A DNA stretch of 64,000 nt from Enhydrobacter aerosaccus (GTDB lineage: Bacteria; Pseudomonadota; Alphaproteobacteria; Reyranellales; Reyranellaceae), in contig NZ_FUWJ01000018.1 in the NCBI RefSeq assembly GCF_900167455.1, positions 1 through 64,000 on the forward strand, in the 5' to 3' direction. Position numbers and translations under genes: made by a program. The notes below the pieces were generated by a model. That model was not told the DNA's origin and ran no database searches. It saw only the letters and a program-made list of their open reading frames with translations. Numbering within the stretch: position 1 is the first letter of the stretch; each line of letters opens with the position of its first letter. Shown here piece by piece: positions 44,028 through 53,182 of this stretch.

Positions 44028-44143
44028 ACCTCCCCCGTCATCGGGGGAGATGTCGCCGTAGGCGACGGAGGGGTCATGAGCCGCGCCAGTGGCTATGACC
44101 CCTCCGCCCCCTACGGGGGCACCTCCCCATGTGAATGGGGAGG
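44028..44143. repeat. multi-hairpin palindromic repeat
   Basis: A composite inverted repeat has a central perfect 11-bp stem (GGAGGGGTCAT at 44067-44077 with ATGACCCCTCC at 44095-44105, 17-base loop). It is flanked on the left by CTCCCCC/GGGGGAG (44030-44049) and on the right by GCCCCC/GGGGGC (44106-44120) and CCTCCCC/GGGGAGG (44122-44143). It starts 10 bases after an M20 gene and ends 22 bases before the monooxygenase start. Confidence 0.8.
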
Positions 44144-44165
44144 CGGGGACAATGAGGAGTCGCGC

Positions 44166-45761
44166 ATGAACTACGATGCCATCATCGTCGGGGCCGGGAT
44201 CTCCGGCATGTACCAGCTCCTGAAGCTTCGCGAGCTCGGCATGACGGTCCGCGTGTTCGAGGCCGGCACGGGAGTCGGCGGCACGTGGTACTGGAACCGC
44301 TATCCCGGCGCCCGTTTCGATTCGGAGAGCTACTCCTACGGCTACTCCTTCTCCAAGGAACTGCTCGACGAGTGGCACTGGACGGAGCACTTCTCGCCGC
44401 AACCCGAGACGCTGCGCTATCTCAACCATGTCGCCGACAAGTTCGATCTGCGCCGCGACATCCAGTTCAAATCCAAGGTCACGGCCGCCCACTACAGCGA
44501 GGCGACGCGCAGCTGGGACGTGACACTGGAAGACGGCAGCCATCACACGGCGCGCTTCCTGATCACCGCCGTCGGTCCGCTGTCCGCGCCGACCATGCCC
44601 AAGATCCCGGGCATCGAGAGTTTCGGTGGCGAGTCCTATCACACGGCCCGCTGGCCCCATGAGCCAGTGAGCTTCGAAGGCAAGCGCGTGGCGGTGATCG
44701 GGACCGGCGCGACCGGCGTGCAGACGATCCAGGAAGTGGCCAAGACCGCGGGCACGCTCACCGTGTTCCAGCGCACCCCCAACTGGTGCGCGCCCCTGCT
44801 CAACGCCAAGATCGACGAAGCGGAAATGAGCCGCATCCGGGCGCGCTATCCCGAGATCTTCGAGCGGTGCGAGGCGACCTACGCCTGCTTCCTGCATACG
44901 CCCGATCCGCGCGGCACCTTCGAGGTGTCGCCGGAGGAGCGCGAAGCCTTCTGGGAGAAGCTCTATGCCGAACCGGGATTCGGCATCTGGCAGGGCAACT
45001 TCCGCGACATCCTGACCGATCGCAAGGCCAACGCGCTGCTCAGCGATTTCGTCGCCCGCAAGATCCGCCAGCGCGTGAAGAACCAGGCCGTCGCCGAAAA
45101 GCTGATTCCGAAGAATCACGGCTTCGGCACCCGGCGCGTGCCGCTCGAGACCAAGTACTACGAGGTCTACAACCAGCCCAATGTCAGCCTGGTCGATATC
45201 AAGGAGACGCCGATCGAGCGCATCACGCCCACCGGCATCAAGACCACGAACGCCGAGTACGAATTCGACATCATCATCTATGCCACCGGCTTCGACGCCA
45301 TCACCGGCAGCTTCGACCGCATCGACATCCGGGGCGTGGACGGGCTCAAGCTCAAGGACAAATGGCGGCAGGACGGCCTGCAGACCTTCCTCGGCGTGCA
45401 GGTCGCAGGCTTTCCCAACATGTTCATGCTGGTGGGCCCGCACACCGCGTTGGGCAACATTCCACGCAGCATCGAGTACAACGTCGAATGGGTGACGGGC
45501 GTCCTGCACTACATGAAGGACCGTGGTCTGACGCGCGCCGAGTGCCGCCCCGAATCCGCCAAGGACTGGACCGACCACGTGCTCGCGCTTGCCGATGGCC
45601 TGCTGTCGATGGAGATCGATTCCTGGATGACCGGCATCAACCGCAACGTCGAGGGCAAGGATGTCCGGTCCGTCGCGCGTTACACCGGCTCCGCTCCCGC
45701 CTATCGCGCCCGTTGCGAGGAAGTGGCGGCCGGCGGCTACCGGGAACTGGCGCTGGGCTAG
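44166..45761 (+). CDS. Baeyer-Villiger-type flavin monooxygenase
   Basis: This is a 531-residue cyclohexanone-monooxygenase-like enzyme that inserts oxygen beside ketones to form esters or lactones. The FAD motif is IIVGAGISGMYQLLKLRELG, the NADPH motif VAVIGTGATGVQTIQEV, and the Baeyer-Villiger fingerprint FGGESYHTARWPHE (FxGxxxHxxxWP). DIIIYATGFDAITG closes the FAD domain. ATG 44166 follows a GAGGAG; an upstream ATG at 44076 would put the palindromic repeat inside the gene. The cytoplasmic enzyme should use NADPH and oxygen. Confidence 0.92.
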   Translation: MNYDAIIVGAGISGMYQLLKLRELGMTVRVFEAGTGVGGTWYWNRYPGARFDSESYSYGYSFSKELLDEWHWTEHFSPQPETLRYLNHVADKFDLRRDIQFKSKVTAAHYSEATRSWDVTLEDGSHHTARFLITAVGPLSAPTMPKIPGIESFGGESYHTARWPHEPVSFEGKRVAVIGTGATGVQTIQEVAKTAGTLTVFQRTPNWCAPLLNAKIDEAEMSRIRARYPEIFERCEATYACFLHTPDPRGTFEVSPEEREAFWEKLYAEPGFGIWQGNFRDILTDRKANALLSDFVARKIRQRVKNQAVAEKLIPKNHGFGTRRVPLETKYYEVYNQPNVSLVDIKETPIERITPTGIKTTNAEYEFDIIIYATGFDAITGSFDRIDIRGVDGLKLKDKWRQDGLQTFLGVQVAGFPNMFMLVGPHTALGNIPRSIEYNVEWVTGVLHYMKDRGLTRAECRPESAKDWTDHVLALADGLLSMEIDSWMTGINRNVEGKDVRSVARYTGSAPAYRARCEEVAAGGYRELALG

Positions 45762-45770
45762 GTTCCCAGT

Positions 45771-45790
45771 CTTCCCAGGTCGCTGGGAAG
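45771..45790. terminator. hairpin after monooxygenase gene
   Basis: CTTCCCAG and CTGGGAAG pair perfectly around a GTCG loop, ten bases after the stop codon. A T tract is lacking, so intrinsic termination is uncertain. Confidence 0.5.
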
Positions 45791-46050
45791 TCTCCGGTGC
45801 CGATGGCGCAAGGCCTTCCGGCCGTTCTTCCCATCGTCGCCCCCCACTCCCCCGCCTTCGACGCGGAAAAAAATCCGCTCGCGAGGAAGCGCCTGAAACG
45901 CTGCAGCAACAGGCTTTCACCCAATTCCTCGCGAGGCTCGCGAGGCTCGCGAGCGCCAGCATAAAGAAACGCGAAGCGAAGCGAGCGGCGTCGTTCATGC
46001 CGCCATGATAAGCGGCGGCCGCCCTGCTCCCTATTATGGTCGCCTTCGGC

Positions 46051-47112
46051 TTACCGTCCGATCGACTGGAACCAGCGTGTGATGCTGTCGCCGATCTGCT
46101 GTAACGGCGCGAAGGGATCGGCGGAACGGGTTGCGTAGCGCGGCCGCGGCGGCGGATCGGGACGCACGGCCAGCTGCGGCGCCGGATCGCGGCGCAGCTG
46201 GTCGAGCAGATCGCGATCGAGCTGCCCGGTCTGCTGCAGCCCCCGCTCCTGCTGATAATGCATGATTGCGGCTCGAGTCATGGGGCCGGGTGTGCCGTCG
46301 ACCGGTCCGGGATTGAAACCGAAAGAGCGCAGCCGCCCCTGCGCTTCGCGCACTTCCTCGGAGCGCAGGGGCGCTGGGGCCTGTGCCGATGGATCGAAAG
46401 GCGCCGTTGCGACCGGCGCGGAATCGGTTGCTGTCACGGAGGCGGGCGGTGGCGCGACCGCCACAGCAGGCTCCAGCGGCGAAAGCGATGGATCACGAGG
46501 AGATGGCGACGGCAGCGGTGCGACGGGCGCTGATGAGACCGGCGGAGGTGCGACCGGCGGAGGTGCGACAGGCATCGCCGGAGGCGGCGTGAGCGGAGTC
46601 GGATCGCGCTTCGCGACCGACGCCGGCGGGTCGACCGGAGGCGTCGCTGCGACGCTGCCCGACGGCGGTGACGGCAGTGAATTGGGCGTCGGCGCAAGAT
46701 CGGCCGTCTGGATCGGCGGGCGCGCCGGCTGCGCGGCCGCCACGTCGGCCGTCTCGGAGTCGGGCGGCGCCGCAATCATCACCACCAGCCAGGCGATGCA
46801 GGCCGCAGCAGTCGCCGCACCCGCCGTTCCCAACACCATTTTCCAGCGTCGGGCCCGCGTCGAGAAATAAGCCCGGGCGGCCCGGCGCCGCGCTTCCACT
46901 TCAGCCTTGGGATCGACGTCCGCCTGTTGCGCGGCCCGCTCGCTCAGCCGCCGCGACAGATCGGCGATGGATTTCTTGAAGCGCGCCTCGGCCTCGGGAT
47001 CGACCTGCTCCTGCAGCGGCGGCCGGCGGCCGGCGGTGAAATCCCCCGCCTTGTTACGGGCCGGCTCGGCCCTGCCTGGCTCGGGTCCCACAGTCATGCG
47101 ATCGCCTGTCAT
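46051..47112 (-). CDS. membrane-anchored peptidoglycan-binding domain protein
   Basis: This is a 353-residue bitopic protein. A charged cytoplasmic N-terminus (about 1-90, with RRLSERAAQQADVDPK) precedes a membrane helix near GTAGAATAAACIAWLVVMIA. A long Pro/Ala/Ser-rich linker with PVAPPPVAPPPV repeats spans the periplasm. A PG_binding_1 domain at about 255-310 reads REAQGRLRSFGFNPGPVDGTPGPMTRAAIMHYQQ. It would tether the inner membrane to peptidoglycan. No catalytic domain is present. It stands alone between two non-coding gaps. Confidence 0.82.
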   Translation of the reverse strand: MTGDRMTVGPEPGRAEPARNKAGDFTAGRRPPLQEQVDPEAEARFKKSIADLSRRLSERAAQQADVDPKAEVEARRRAARAYFSTRARRWKMVLGTAGAATAAACIAWLVVMIAAPPDSETADVAAAQPARPPIQTADLAPTPNSLPSPPSGSVAATPPVDPPASVAKRDPTPLTPPPAMPVAPPPVAPPPVSSAPVAPLPSPSPRDPSLSPLEPAVAVAPPPASVTATDSAPVATAPFDPSAQAPAPLRSEEVREAQGRLRSFGFNPGPVDGTPGPMTRAAIMHYQQERGLQQTGQLDRDLLDQLRRDPAPQLAVRPDPPPRPRYATRSADPFAPLQQIGDSITRWFQSIGR

Positions 47113-47292
47113 TGCCCCACCTGTCTCTCCGGCGGGAGTGTCGTGGGGAAATAGCGCCGGATTCGGTATGCCGCGGTGACCAATTTGGGACCAATAGCAC
47201 CTCCCGGCCGTGCTGGTTCGGAGCCGGACAGCGGCCCCGCAATAGTATCCGCCTCTGGCATCTCCTAGCGTGCCCGCGCTCGAACGGGGGGA

Positions 47293-48171
47293 GTGGCGTT
47301 GGTCTGGGGGCTAGAGCGGCGCAGCGTGGCAGTCGGGGTGATGGTGTTCGTACTGGCTGGGCTGGCAGAAATGGCCCACGCCCAGATCGACACCGAGCAT
47401 ATGTTCGGCTTCAGCGAGGGCAGCGACATCGGTCGGCGCGGCGACCGCGAGGTCGAGATCGAAACCGTCGGCGGATTTGGGCGAGACGCAAATAGTTACA
47501 GCGCCGTTACGACGAACGTCTCCTTCAAGTACGGCGTGACCGACTATTTCCGGATCGCGCCGTCGGTCGAGGTTGGCCGCTGGGACGTTGCCGGCCTTCC
47601 CGGTGTCGACGACCAGCATCAGTTCGGCGTTGATGCGCTCTCGCTGGAGATGCGATTTCATTTGCTCGATCGGCTGACGCAGCCGGTCGGACTCACCCTG
47701 ATGGCCGCTCCCTTCGTCGGCTTCATCGATCCTTCCCTCGGAGTGGCCGGCGATCGCATCGGCGCGGCGTTCCTGCTCGCCGTCGACCGGGCACTGGTTC
47801 CGAACCAGCTCTTCGTCGCGCTCAATCTCCATTATGACTTCGAGAGCGATCGTCCTTCTGTGCCCGGGCTTGTCACTCAGTTGTCGAATCTCGCCTTCTC
47901 CGTGGCGTTCAGCCGACAGGTGATGCCGTGGCTCTATGTCGGCGGCGAGGCGCGCTATCTGAGAACCTATGACGGGCTCGCCTTGGGCACTCTCGCCGGT
48001 CAGGCGCTCTATGTCGGTCCGGTCTTCTACATACCGGTGTCGCGGCGCTTCACGGTGTCAGGTGCCTGGGAACCGCAAGTCTGGGGCCAGGATACCGTGG
48101 CAGGCGGCGGGCTCGATCTCCTCAATTACGAGCGCCAGCAGGTGAAGCTGCGACTGTCCCTGGCGTTGTAG
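47293..48171 (+). CDS. predicted outer-membrane beta-barrel protein
   Basis: This is a secreted protein of about 290 residues that I cannot place in a named family. A signal peptide ends MAHAQ at about residue 31. The mature part alternates polar and hydrophobic residues in short strands (VSFKYGVTDYFRIAPSVEVG, PWLYVGGEARYLRTYDG) and finishes VKLRLSLAL, which suggests a beta-barrel in the outer membrane. GTG 47293 overlaps a GGGGGAG; TTG 47299 would give better spacing to that site. Its neighbours offer no functional hint. Confidence 0.68.
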   Translation: MALVWGLERRSVAVGVMVFVLAGLAEMAHAQIDTEHMFGFSEGSDIGRRGDREVEIETVGGFGRDANSYSAVTTNVSFKYGVTDYFRIAPSVEVGRWDVAGLPGVDDQHQFGVDALSLEMRFHLLDRLTQPVGLTLMAAPFVGFIDPSLGVAGDRIGAAFLLAVDRALVPNQLFVALNLHYDFESDRPSVPGLVTQLSNLAFSVAFSRQVMPWLYVGGEARYLRTYDGLALGTLAGQALYVGPVFYIPVSRRFTVSGAWEPQVWGQDTVAGGGLDLLNYERQQVKLRLSLAL

Positions 48172-48207
48172 GAGCGCGTTTCTCTGAAGAATGGCAACGT
48201 CCGCGGG

Positions 48208-49392
48208 TTAATGCACCTCGTAGGCAGCCAATGGAACGACGGCCCACTCGGTGTCGAACTGTCCTAAACGCTCCTCGCGGAACCTGCTTCTGACCACTAC
48301 CCATTGGCGGTCGGGAGAAACGACATACGTGGTTATCGGATGACATAGACCACAAAATCGTGGCCTCGGCGCGCCACCCGTTCGACACGCGGCGGGAAGC
48401 TCACCGACCCAGTCAGGAGCCACCTCAACGATGCAAGCACGTCCCGCGCTGCCTCCGAAGATGTAGCCCGCGCGACCTACGCCAACGAACTCAAATTCCG
48501 GATCCTTGAAAATAGTAGGAGCAGAACGGCAATCACGAGGCCGATGTGAAACGATGGCGCAGACCGCGACGACGAGGTGCTTGTCGTCTGACACCCCGAT
48601 CACAGCCAGCTTGTCTTTATCGAAGAAAAAAGACTTTACCGTCTCCGCCTTCTTAAGGAGGCTGTCTAAGGGAAGTCGATAGCCCTTGCTGGCACCGAAA
48701 GCAGAGACAAAGAGATCAAGCGCGGAAGGATCGTTCCACCGACCGGCGTCCGGGGTAGTTCTTACTGAATAGGCTATTGTCTCCCCATCGCCGCTGACCG
48801 CTGCCGCAGCAACCATATTGGAAGAAGCCTCGCCGAAAGTCCGGGAACGCTCGATTTGGGCTTTGCCATCAGCAGTGGCGGCGATTTTCACGGATTCGAT
48901 CGTGCCCGTCCACCAATCGGGATCTTTGTTGAGCGAACGGGCCAGAATGAAAGTGCGACGAGCACCATCGACCGACAGAAGATTGGCTGCATATCCCAGC
49001 CCGACACTTCGCTTGTTCCTGTCCACAAGCGCGTACTCTCCACCGATCCTTGCATCCGTTCCTGACGAACGAGTCACGACCTCCGATGCATCCGCATTAC
49101 AGGCGACAATTCCTGCCTCCAGCCGATCGCGCCGGGTTACCGTCTTGCGGTCGATATCGTAGAGCGTGATCCATTCGCGCCCACCGTTCATCCCTTTTCC
49201 AGGGAACGCGACTATAGTGGATCCGCACCAGACGGGATCGTCAAACTCATATTCGACGCCGGGCAGCCTTAAGACGGCTGCGTTGTCTGATACGTCCACT
49301 TCGAGCGAAGGCTCCTCTTGAGCAGCTGCGATATTGAAACAAGCCGCTACGATCATAATGGCAGAGCAAAATATCAGCCGATCGATGACCAT
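48208..49392 (-). CDS. hypothetical secreted protein of atypical composition
   Basis: This is a 394-residue protein with a signal peptide (MVIDRLIFCSAIMIVAACFNIAAA). The mature part consists of repeated beta-strand-like segments such as SSGTDARIGGEYALVDRNK and VSPDRQWVVVRSRF, which could build a propeller. It has about eight cysteines, including CGLC near the end. No family is recognised. Its GC content and codon choice (many AAA, AAG, ATA and AGG-type codons) are less GC-biased than the surrounding genes, which points to horizontal acquisition. Confidence 0.65.
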   Translation of the reverse strand: MVIDRLIFCSAIMIVAACFNIAAAQEEPSLEVDVSDNAAVLRLPGVEYEFDDPVWCGSTIVAFPGKGMNGGREWITLYDIDRKTVTRRDRLEAGIVACNADASEVVTRSSGTDARIGGEYALVDRNKRSVGLGYAANLLSVDGARRTFILARSLNKDPDWWTGTIESVKIAATADGKAQIERSRTFGEASSNMVAAAAVSGDGETIAYSVRTTPDAGRWNDPSALDLFVSAFGASKGYRLPLDSLLKKAETVKSFFFDKDKLAVIGVSDDKHLVVAVCAIVSHRPRDCRSAPTIFKDPEFEFVGVGRAGYIFGGSAGRACIVEVAPDWVGELPAACRTGGAPRPRFCGLCHPITTYVVSPDRQWVVVRSRFREERLGQFDTEWAVVPLAAYEVH

Positions 49393-49624
49393 CTCTCAAC
49401 TCACGGTAGACTCGCACCGTGAACTCCAGCCTAAATTCTGTCCATAGACGAGACCGGCAGGGCGTCGATTTTGACGCGCTGATGCATGATTGCCACTGGC
49501 ACCGCTGTACTACCTCCGCACTCGAAAACTATTTCCGCTGCAAGCAAGGCGCGCTTCGGGGCGGTCAGGCCCATCACACATTTCTGAACGACGACAACTT
49601 GATGATCGGCACAACGCCACCGAT

Positions 49625-50356
49625 ATGCCGAAAATGCCTGCGATAAAGGCCCTGGCCACGATCGCCCTTGCGCTGGCCGCCACCCCCATGGCGACGACAG
49701 TAACCCATGCCCAGGGCGTCGGCGTTGCCCCCGGCGGCAGTACCGCCAATACCACCGGCATCGGCAGCGGGCTGGGCGATCCGCGCGGTACCGGGCCGCA
49801 TTATCCCAATGGAACGACCCAACCGGTGTTGCCGCCTCCGCCGCCGCCCGGCGGCTACAACCCGTCGCTTCCGCCGGTTCCGTCCTTTTCGACCAGTTCG
49901 CGTCCGCCCTCCTATCCGCAACCGACGGCGCCCTTTGGCCCGCCCGTGTCCGGCCCTTCGACCTCGGGCGCTTCCCTGCCAGCGCTCGCGCTCCCGGCGG
50001 CGCCGGTCAGCGATCTGTCGTTCCTCAAGGGCTGCTGGCGCACCGACGTGTTCCAGTATTCGAACCAGCCGGGCGTCTCGACCTATTGCTTCGACGCCCA
50101 GGGACGCGGACGATTTCTCTACAAGCGCCTCAACCAGCCGGACTATGCCTGCCAGGCCACGGCGCAGGCCGACTATGTCGGACCGCAGCTCCGCTTCCAC
50201 ACCTCGAACATGACCTGCAGCGACGGGCGCAGCGCCTACCCCGCCAATCTCGATTGCGCCGGCGGCGGCTCGGGCGAGGCGGCGCAGTGCACCAGCACGG
50301 CCGAAACGCAGGCCGGCGCCGAGACCTGGTCGGTCCATCTGCGCCGCATCCGCTGA
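49625..50356 (+). CDS. hypothetical secreted Pro-rich protein
   Basis: This protein has 243 residues. A signal peptide (KALATIALALAATPMATTVTHA) precedes a Gly/Pro/Ser-rich region with PPPPPPGGYNP, then a C-terminal domain of about 110 residues starting DLSFLKGCWRTDVFQYSNQPG with several cysteines (C-TYC, YAC, MTC, LDC, QC). The domain looks like a small disulfide-stabilised fold, but no family is recognised. ATG 49625 (MPKMPAIK) was chosen because the signal peptide starts there; the frame is open 45 codons earlier. Confidence 0.65.
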   Translation: MPKMPAIKALATIALALAATPMATTVTHAQGVGVAPGGSTANTTGIGSGLGDPRGTGPHYPNGTTQPVLPPPPPPGGYNPSLPPVPSFSTSSRPPSYPQPTAPFGPPVSGPSTSGASLPALALPAAPVSDLSFLKGCWRTDVFQYSNQPGVSTYCFDAQGRGRFLYKRLNQPDYACQATAQADYVGPQLRFHTSNMTCSDGRSAYPANLDCAGGGSGEAAQCTSTAETQAGAETWSVHLRRIR

Positions 50357-50357
50357 C

Positions 50358-50371
50358 GCCCCTGCAGGGGC
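50358..50371. terminator. palindrome between convergent genes
   Basis: The perfect palindrome GCCCCTGCAGGGGC lies between the stop codons of the Pro-rich protein and the acyl-CoA synthetase. It may end transcripts from both sides, though no T tract follows. Confidence 0.4.
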
Positions 50372-50392
50372 CGTCATTGCAGAGGGGTGGTG

Positions 50393-52048
50393 TCAGGCGG
50401 TCTTCTGCATCTTGAGCCCGAGCTTGCCGATCGTCTCCTCGCGCATGACGAACTTCTGGATCTTGCCCGTGATGGTCATGGGGAAGGCATCGACGAACTC
50501 GACATAGCGCGGGATCTTGTAATGGGCGATCTGGCCCTTGCAGAATTCCTTGATCTCCTCGGGCGTCGCGCTCTGGCCGTCTCGCAGCTTGATCCAGGCG
50601 CAGATCTCCTCGCCGTACTTCTGATCGGGAACGCCGATCACCTGCACGTCCTGCACCTTGGGGTGGCGATAGAGAAATTCCTCGATCTCGCGCGGATAGA
50701 CGTTCTCGCCGCCGCGGATCACCATGTCCTTCAAGCGACCGACGATATTCACGTACCCCTCGGCGTCCATGGTGGCGAGATCGCCGGTATGCATCCAGCC
50801 GCCATCGTCGATCGCCTCGGCGGTCTTCTCGGCATCGTTCCAGTAGCCCTTCATCACCGAATAGCCGCGGGTGCAGAATTCACCGGTCTCGCCGCACGGC
50901 ACGATCCTGCCTTCGGAATCGACGATCTTGATCTCGAGATGCGGCATCACCTGGCCTACGGTGGAGACGCGCCGTTCCACCGGATCGTCCGTCGCGCATT
51001 GCGTCGACACGGGCGAGGTCTCGGTCATGCCGTAGGCAATGGTCACCTCGTGCATGTGCATCTGGCTTTGCACCCGCTTCATCACCTCGATGGGGCATGG
51101 CGATCCCGCCATGATGCCGGTGCGCAGGCTCTTGAGATCGAACTTGCCGAACTCTGGGTGATCGAGCTGGGCGATGAACATGGTGGGCACGCCGTAAAGC
51201 GCCGTGCAACGCTCCTCGGCGACCGCCTGCAGGGTCGCCAGCGGATCGAAAGCCTCGGCCGGATAGACCATGGTGGCGCCGTGCGTCAGGCAGCCGAGAT
51301 TTCCCATCACCATGCCAAAGCAATGATAGAGCGGCACGGGGATGCACAGGCGATCGGTGGCGGTGAGCTTCAGTCCTTCACCGACGAAATAGCCGTTGTT
51401 CAGGATGTTGTGATGGGTGAGCGTCGCCCCCTTGGGAAAACCCGTCGTTCCCGAGGTGAACTGGATATTGATGGCATCGTCGAACTGCAGCTTGGGGCCG
51501 ATCTCGGCCAGCTTCGCCTTTTCGGCCTTGCCGCCGGCCTTGGCGACATCGTCGAAATTCAGCATGCCCGGCGTCTTCTCCGCGCCGAGACGGACGATGT
51601 GCTTGAGATGTGGCAGCTTCCGGTCCTTGACCAGGTCGGCCACAATCTCGAGATAATTGGAGGTCTTGAGCGAAGGCGCCAGGATCAGCGCCTTGCACTC
51701 GACCTTGTTCATCGCATATTCGAGCTCGGCGCGGCGGTAGGCGGGGTTGACGTTCACCAGCACCAGACCGGCCTTGGCGGTGGCGAACTGGGTCAGCGTC
51801 CATTCCGAATTGTTGGGCGACCAGATTCCGATGCGATCGCCGCGCTCCAACCCCAGGGCCAGCAGACCGGCGGCCAGATCGTCGACGCGGCGGCCGAGTT
51901 CGCTCCAGCTCCAGCGGATGTTCTGATGCTTCACCACCAGCGCCTCGCGTTCGCGATGGGTCTCCACGGTGCGATCGAAGAAGGCGCCGATCGTCTCGCC
52001 GATCAGCTTCTTGGGCGAAACGCCGTGGTCATAGGAAATGCGGGTCAT
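50393..52048 (-). CDS. AMP-binding acyl-CoA synthetase
   Basis: This is a 551-residue ANL-superfamily ligase that activates a carboxylic acid as acyl-AMP and then acyl-CoA. The P-loop-like motif is IQFTSGTTGFPKGATLTHHN, and AYGMTETSPVSTQ, GWMHTGDLATMD and RGGENVYPREIEEFL follow. The catalytic Lys is in ITGKIQKFVM. The sequence resembles the medium-chain/ACSF2 branch. It stands alone, with a 185-bp gap to the divergent PhzF gene, and has no fatty-acid oxidation partner nearby. Confidence 0.91.
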   Translation of the reverse strand: MTRISYDHGVSPKKLIGETIGAFFDRTVETHREREALVVKHQNIRWSWSELGRRVDDLAAGLLALGLERGDRIGIWSPNNSEWTLTQFATAKAGLVLVNVNPAYRRAELEYAMNKVECKALILAPSLKTSNYLEIVADLVKDRKLPHLKHIVRLGAEKTPGMLNFDDVAKAGGKAEKAKLAEIGPKLQFDDAINIQFTSGTTGFPKGATLTHHNILNNGYFVGEGLKLTATDRLCIPVPLYHCFGMVMGNLGCLTHGATMVYPAEAFDPLATLQAVAEERCTALYGVPTMFIAQLDHPEFGKFDLKSLRTGIMAGSPCPIEVMKRVQSQMHMHEVTIAYGMTETSPVSTQCATDDPVERRVSTVGQVMPHLEIKIVDSEGRIVPCGETGEFCTRGYSVMKGYWNDAEKTAEAIDDGGWMHTGDLATMDAEGYVNIVGRLKDMVIRGGENVYPREIEEFLYRHPKVQDVQVIGVPDQKYGEEICAWIKLRDGQSATPEEIKEFCKGQIAHYKIPRYVEFVDAFPMTITGKIQKFVMREETIGKLGLKMQKTA

Positions 52049-52233
52049 CGGTAAGGCCTCAACGCTGAGTTTCTAGTTGGAGCGCATCCAGGCCGCCGGA
52101 GTACGGACCGACACAAAGCTGTCATGCCGGCCACAGCCGGGTCCGTGACTATCCGATTGGCCAAGTGTTTTTCCTCCCAGACACAAGTTAATCTCGCTCA
52201 GCCCCCTTTCGGCAAGCGGTTAGGGTCCCCGCC

Positions 52234-53139
52234 ATGCAAATCCCCTTCACGACCGTAGATGTCTTCACCGACCGCCAATTCGGCGGCAATCCGCTGGCCG
52301 TGGTCACCGACGCCCGCGGCCTGTCGGGCGAGCAGATGCAGGCCATCGCTGCCGAGTTCAATCTGGCCGAGACGACGTTCGTGCTGCCGCCGCAGGATGC
52401 GTCGCACACGGCGCAGGTGCGCATCTTCACGCCCAAGGCCGAGATGCCGTTTGCCGGACACCCCAATGTCGGCACCGCGTTCGTGCTGGCACGGGCGGGC
52501 CAGTGCCTCGGCCGCAAGATCACCGGCGACCGCCTGCTGTTCGAGGAGAAGGCCGGCGTCGTGCCGCTCGACCTCGTGCGCGACAACGGCGTCGTGATCG
52601 CCACCCGCCTGGCGGCGCCGCAGCCACTCACCTTCGGCGAGGAGATCCCTGTCGAGATCGTGGCCACAGCGGCGTCCCTGAAGCCGGCCGACATCAAGAC
52701 GGATATCCATCGGCCGGTCGTTGCCTCCTGCGGTGCCGGGCTGCTGTTCGCGGAGCTCGTGTCGCGGGAAGCGCTGAAGGCCGCCGCCCCGCGCGCCGAC
52801 GTCTTCGCCCGCGACCTGCCGCGGGATCGTACGGTCGGTCTTCACCTCTATGTCCGGGCCGCGGACGGCGACATCGACATCCACACCCGCATGTTCGCGC
52901 CGGAGCACGGCATTCCCGAGGATCCGGCAACGGGCGCCGCCAACGTGGCGCTGATCGGGCTGCTGGCCCACTTCGACGACAGTGCCGACCTGACGCTCAA
53001 CCGTACCATCGGCCAGGGCTTCGACATGGGCCGGCCGAGCGTCCTGCAGGCGTGCGCAGAGAAGAAGGGCGGCAAGGTGATTGCCACCTACATCGGCGGC
53101 CGTTGCGTGCCGATGATGACGGGCATGATCGAGCTTTAG
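52234..53139 (+). CDS. PhzF family protein
   Basis: This is a 301-residue protein with the diaminopimelate-epimerase-like fold of PhzF isomerases. The N-terminus PFTTVDVFTDRQFGGNPLAVV and the segment FNLAETTFVLPP contain the conserved Asn-Pro and Glu. EMPFAGHPNVGTAFVLA and EDPATGAANVALIG are also typical. Most family members are not involved in phenazine synthesis, and no phz genes are here, so the substrate is open. Confidence 0.9.
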   Translation: MQIPFTTVDVFTDRQFGGNPLAVVTDARGLSGEQMQAIAAEFNLAETTFVLPPQDASHTAQVRIFTPKAEMPFAGHPNVGTAFVLARAGQCLGRKITGDRLLFEEKAGVVPLDLVRDNGVVIATRLAAPQPLTFGEEIPVEIVATAASLKPADIKTDIHRPVVASCGAGLLFAELVSREALKAAAPRADVFARDLPRDRTVGLHLYVRAADGDIDIHTRMFAPEHGIPEDPATGAANVALIGLLAHFDDSADLTLNRTIGQGFDMGRPSVLQACAEKKGGKVIATYIGGRCVPMMTGMIEL

Positions 53140-53182
53140 CCGCTCCTGGCCGTTGGCGGAGGCTTGCGGCCCGACACTTCAG

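Noticed and set aside
45910..45960. Repeated GCTCGCGAG units after the monooxygenase
   Set aside because: A few short imperfect units in a non-coding gap; no array structure like CRISPR and no clear function.
40521..45998. An 1825-codon open frame on the minus strand
   Set aside because: Only its last 303 codons (PuuE) look like a protein. The rest is antisense to two M20 genes, a repeat and the monooxygenase; long antisense frames are common in GC-rich coding DNA.
49419..49646. A 75-codon frame upstream of the Pro-rich secreted protein
   Set aside because: It has no supporting motif and overlaps the start of the real gene in another frame.
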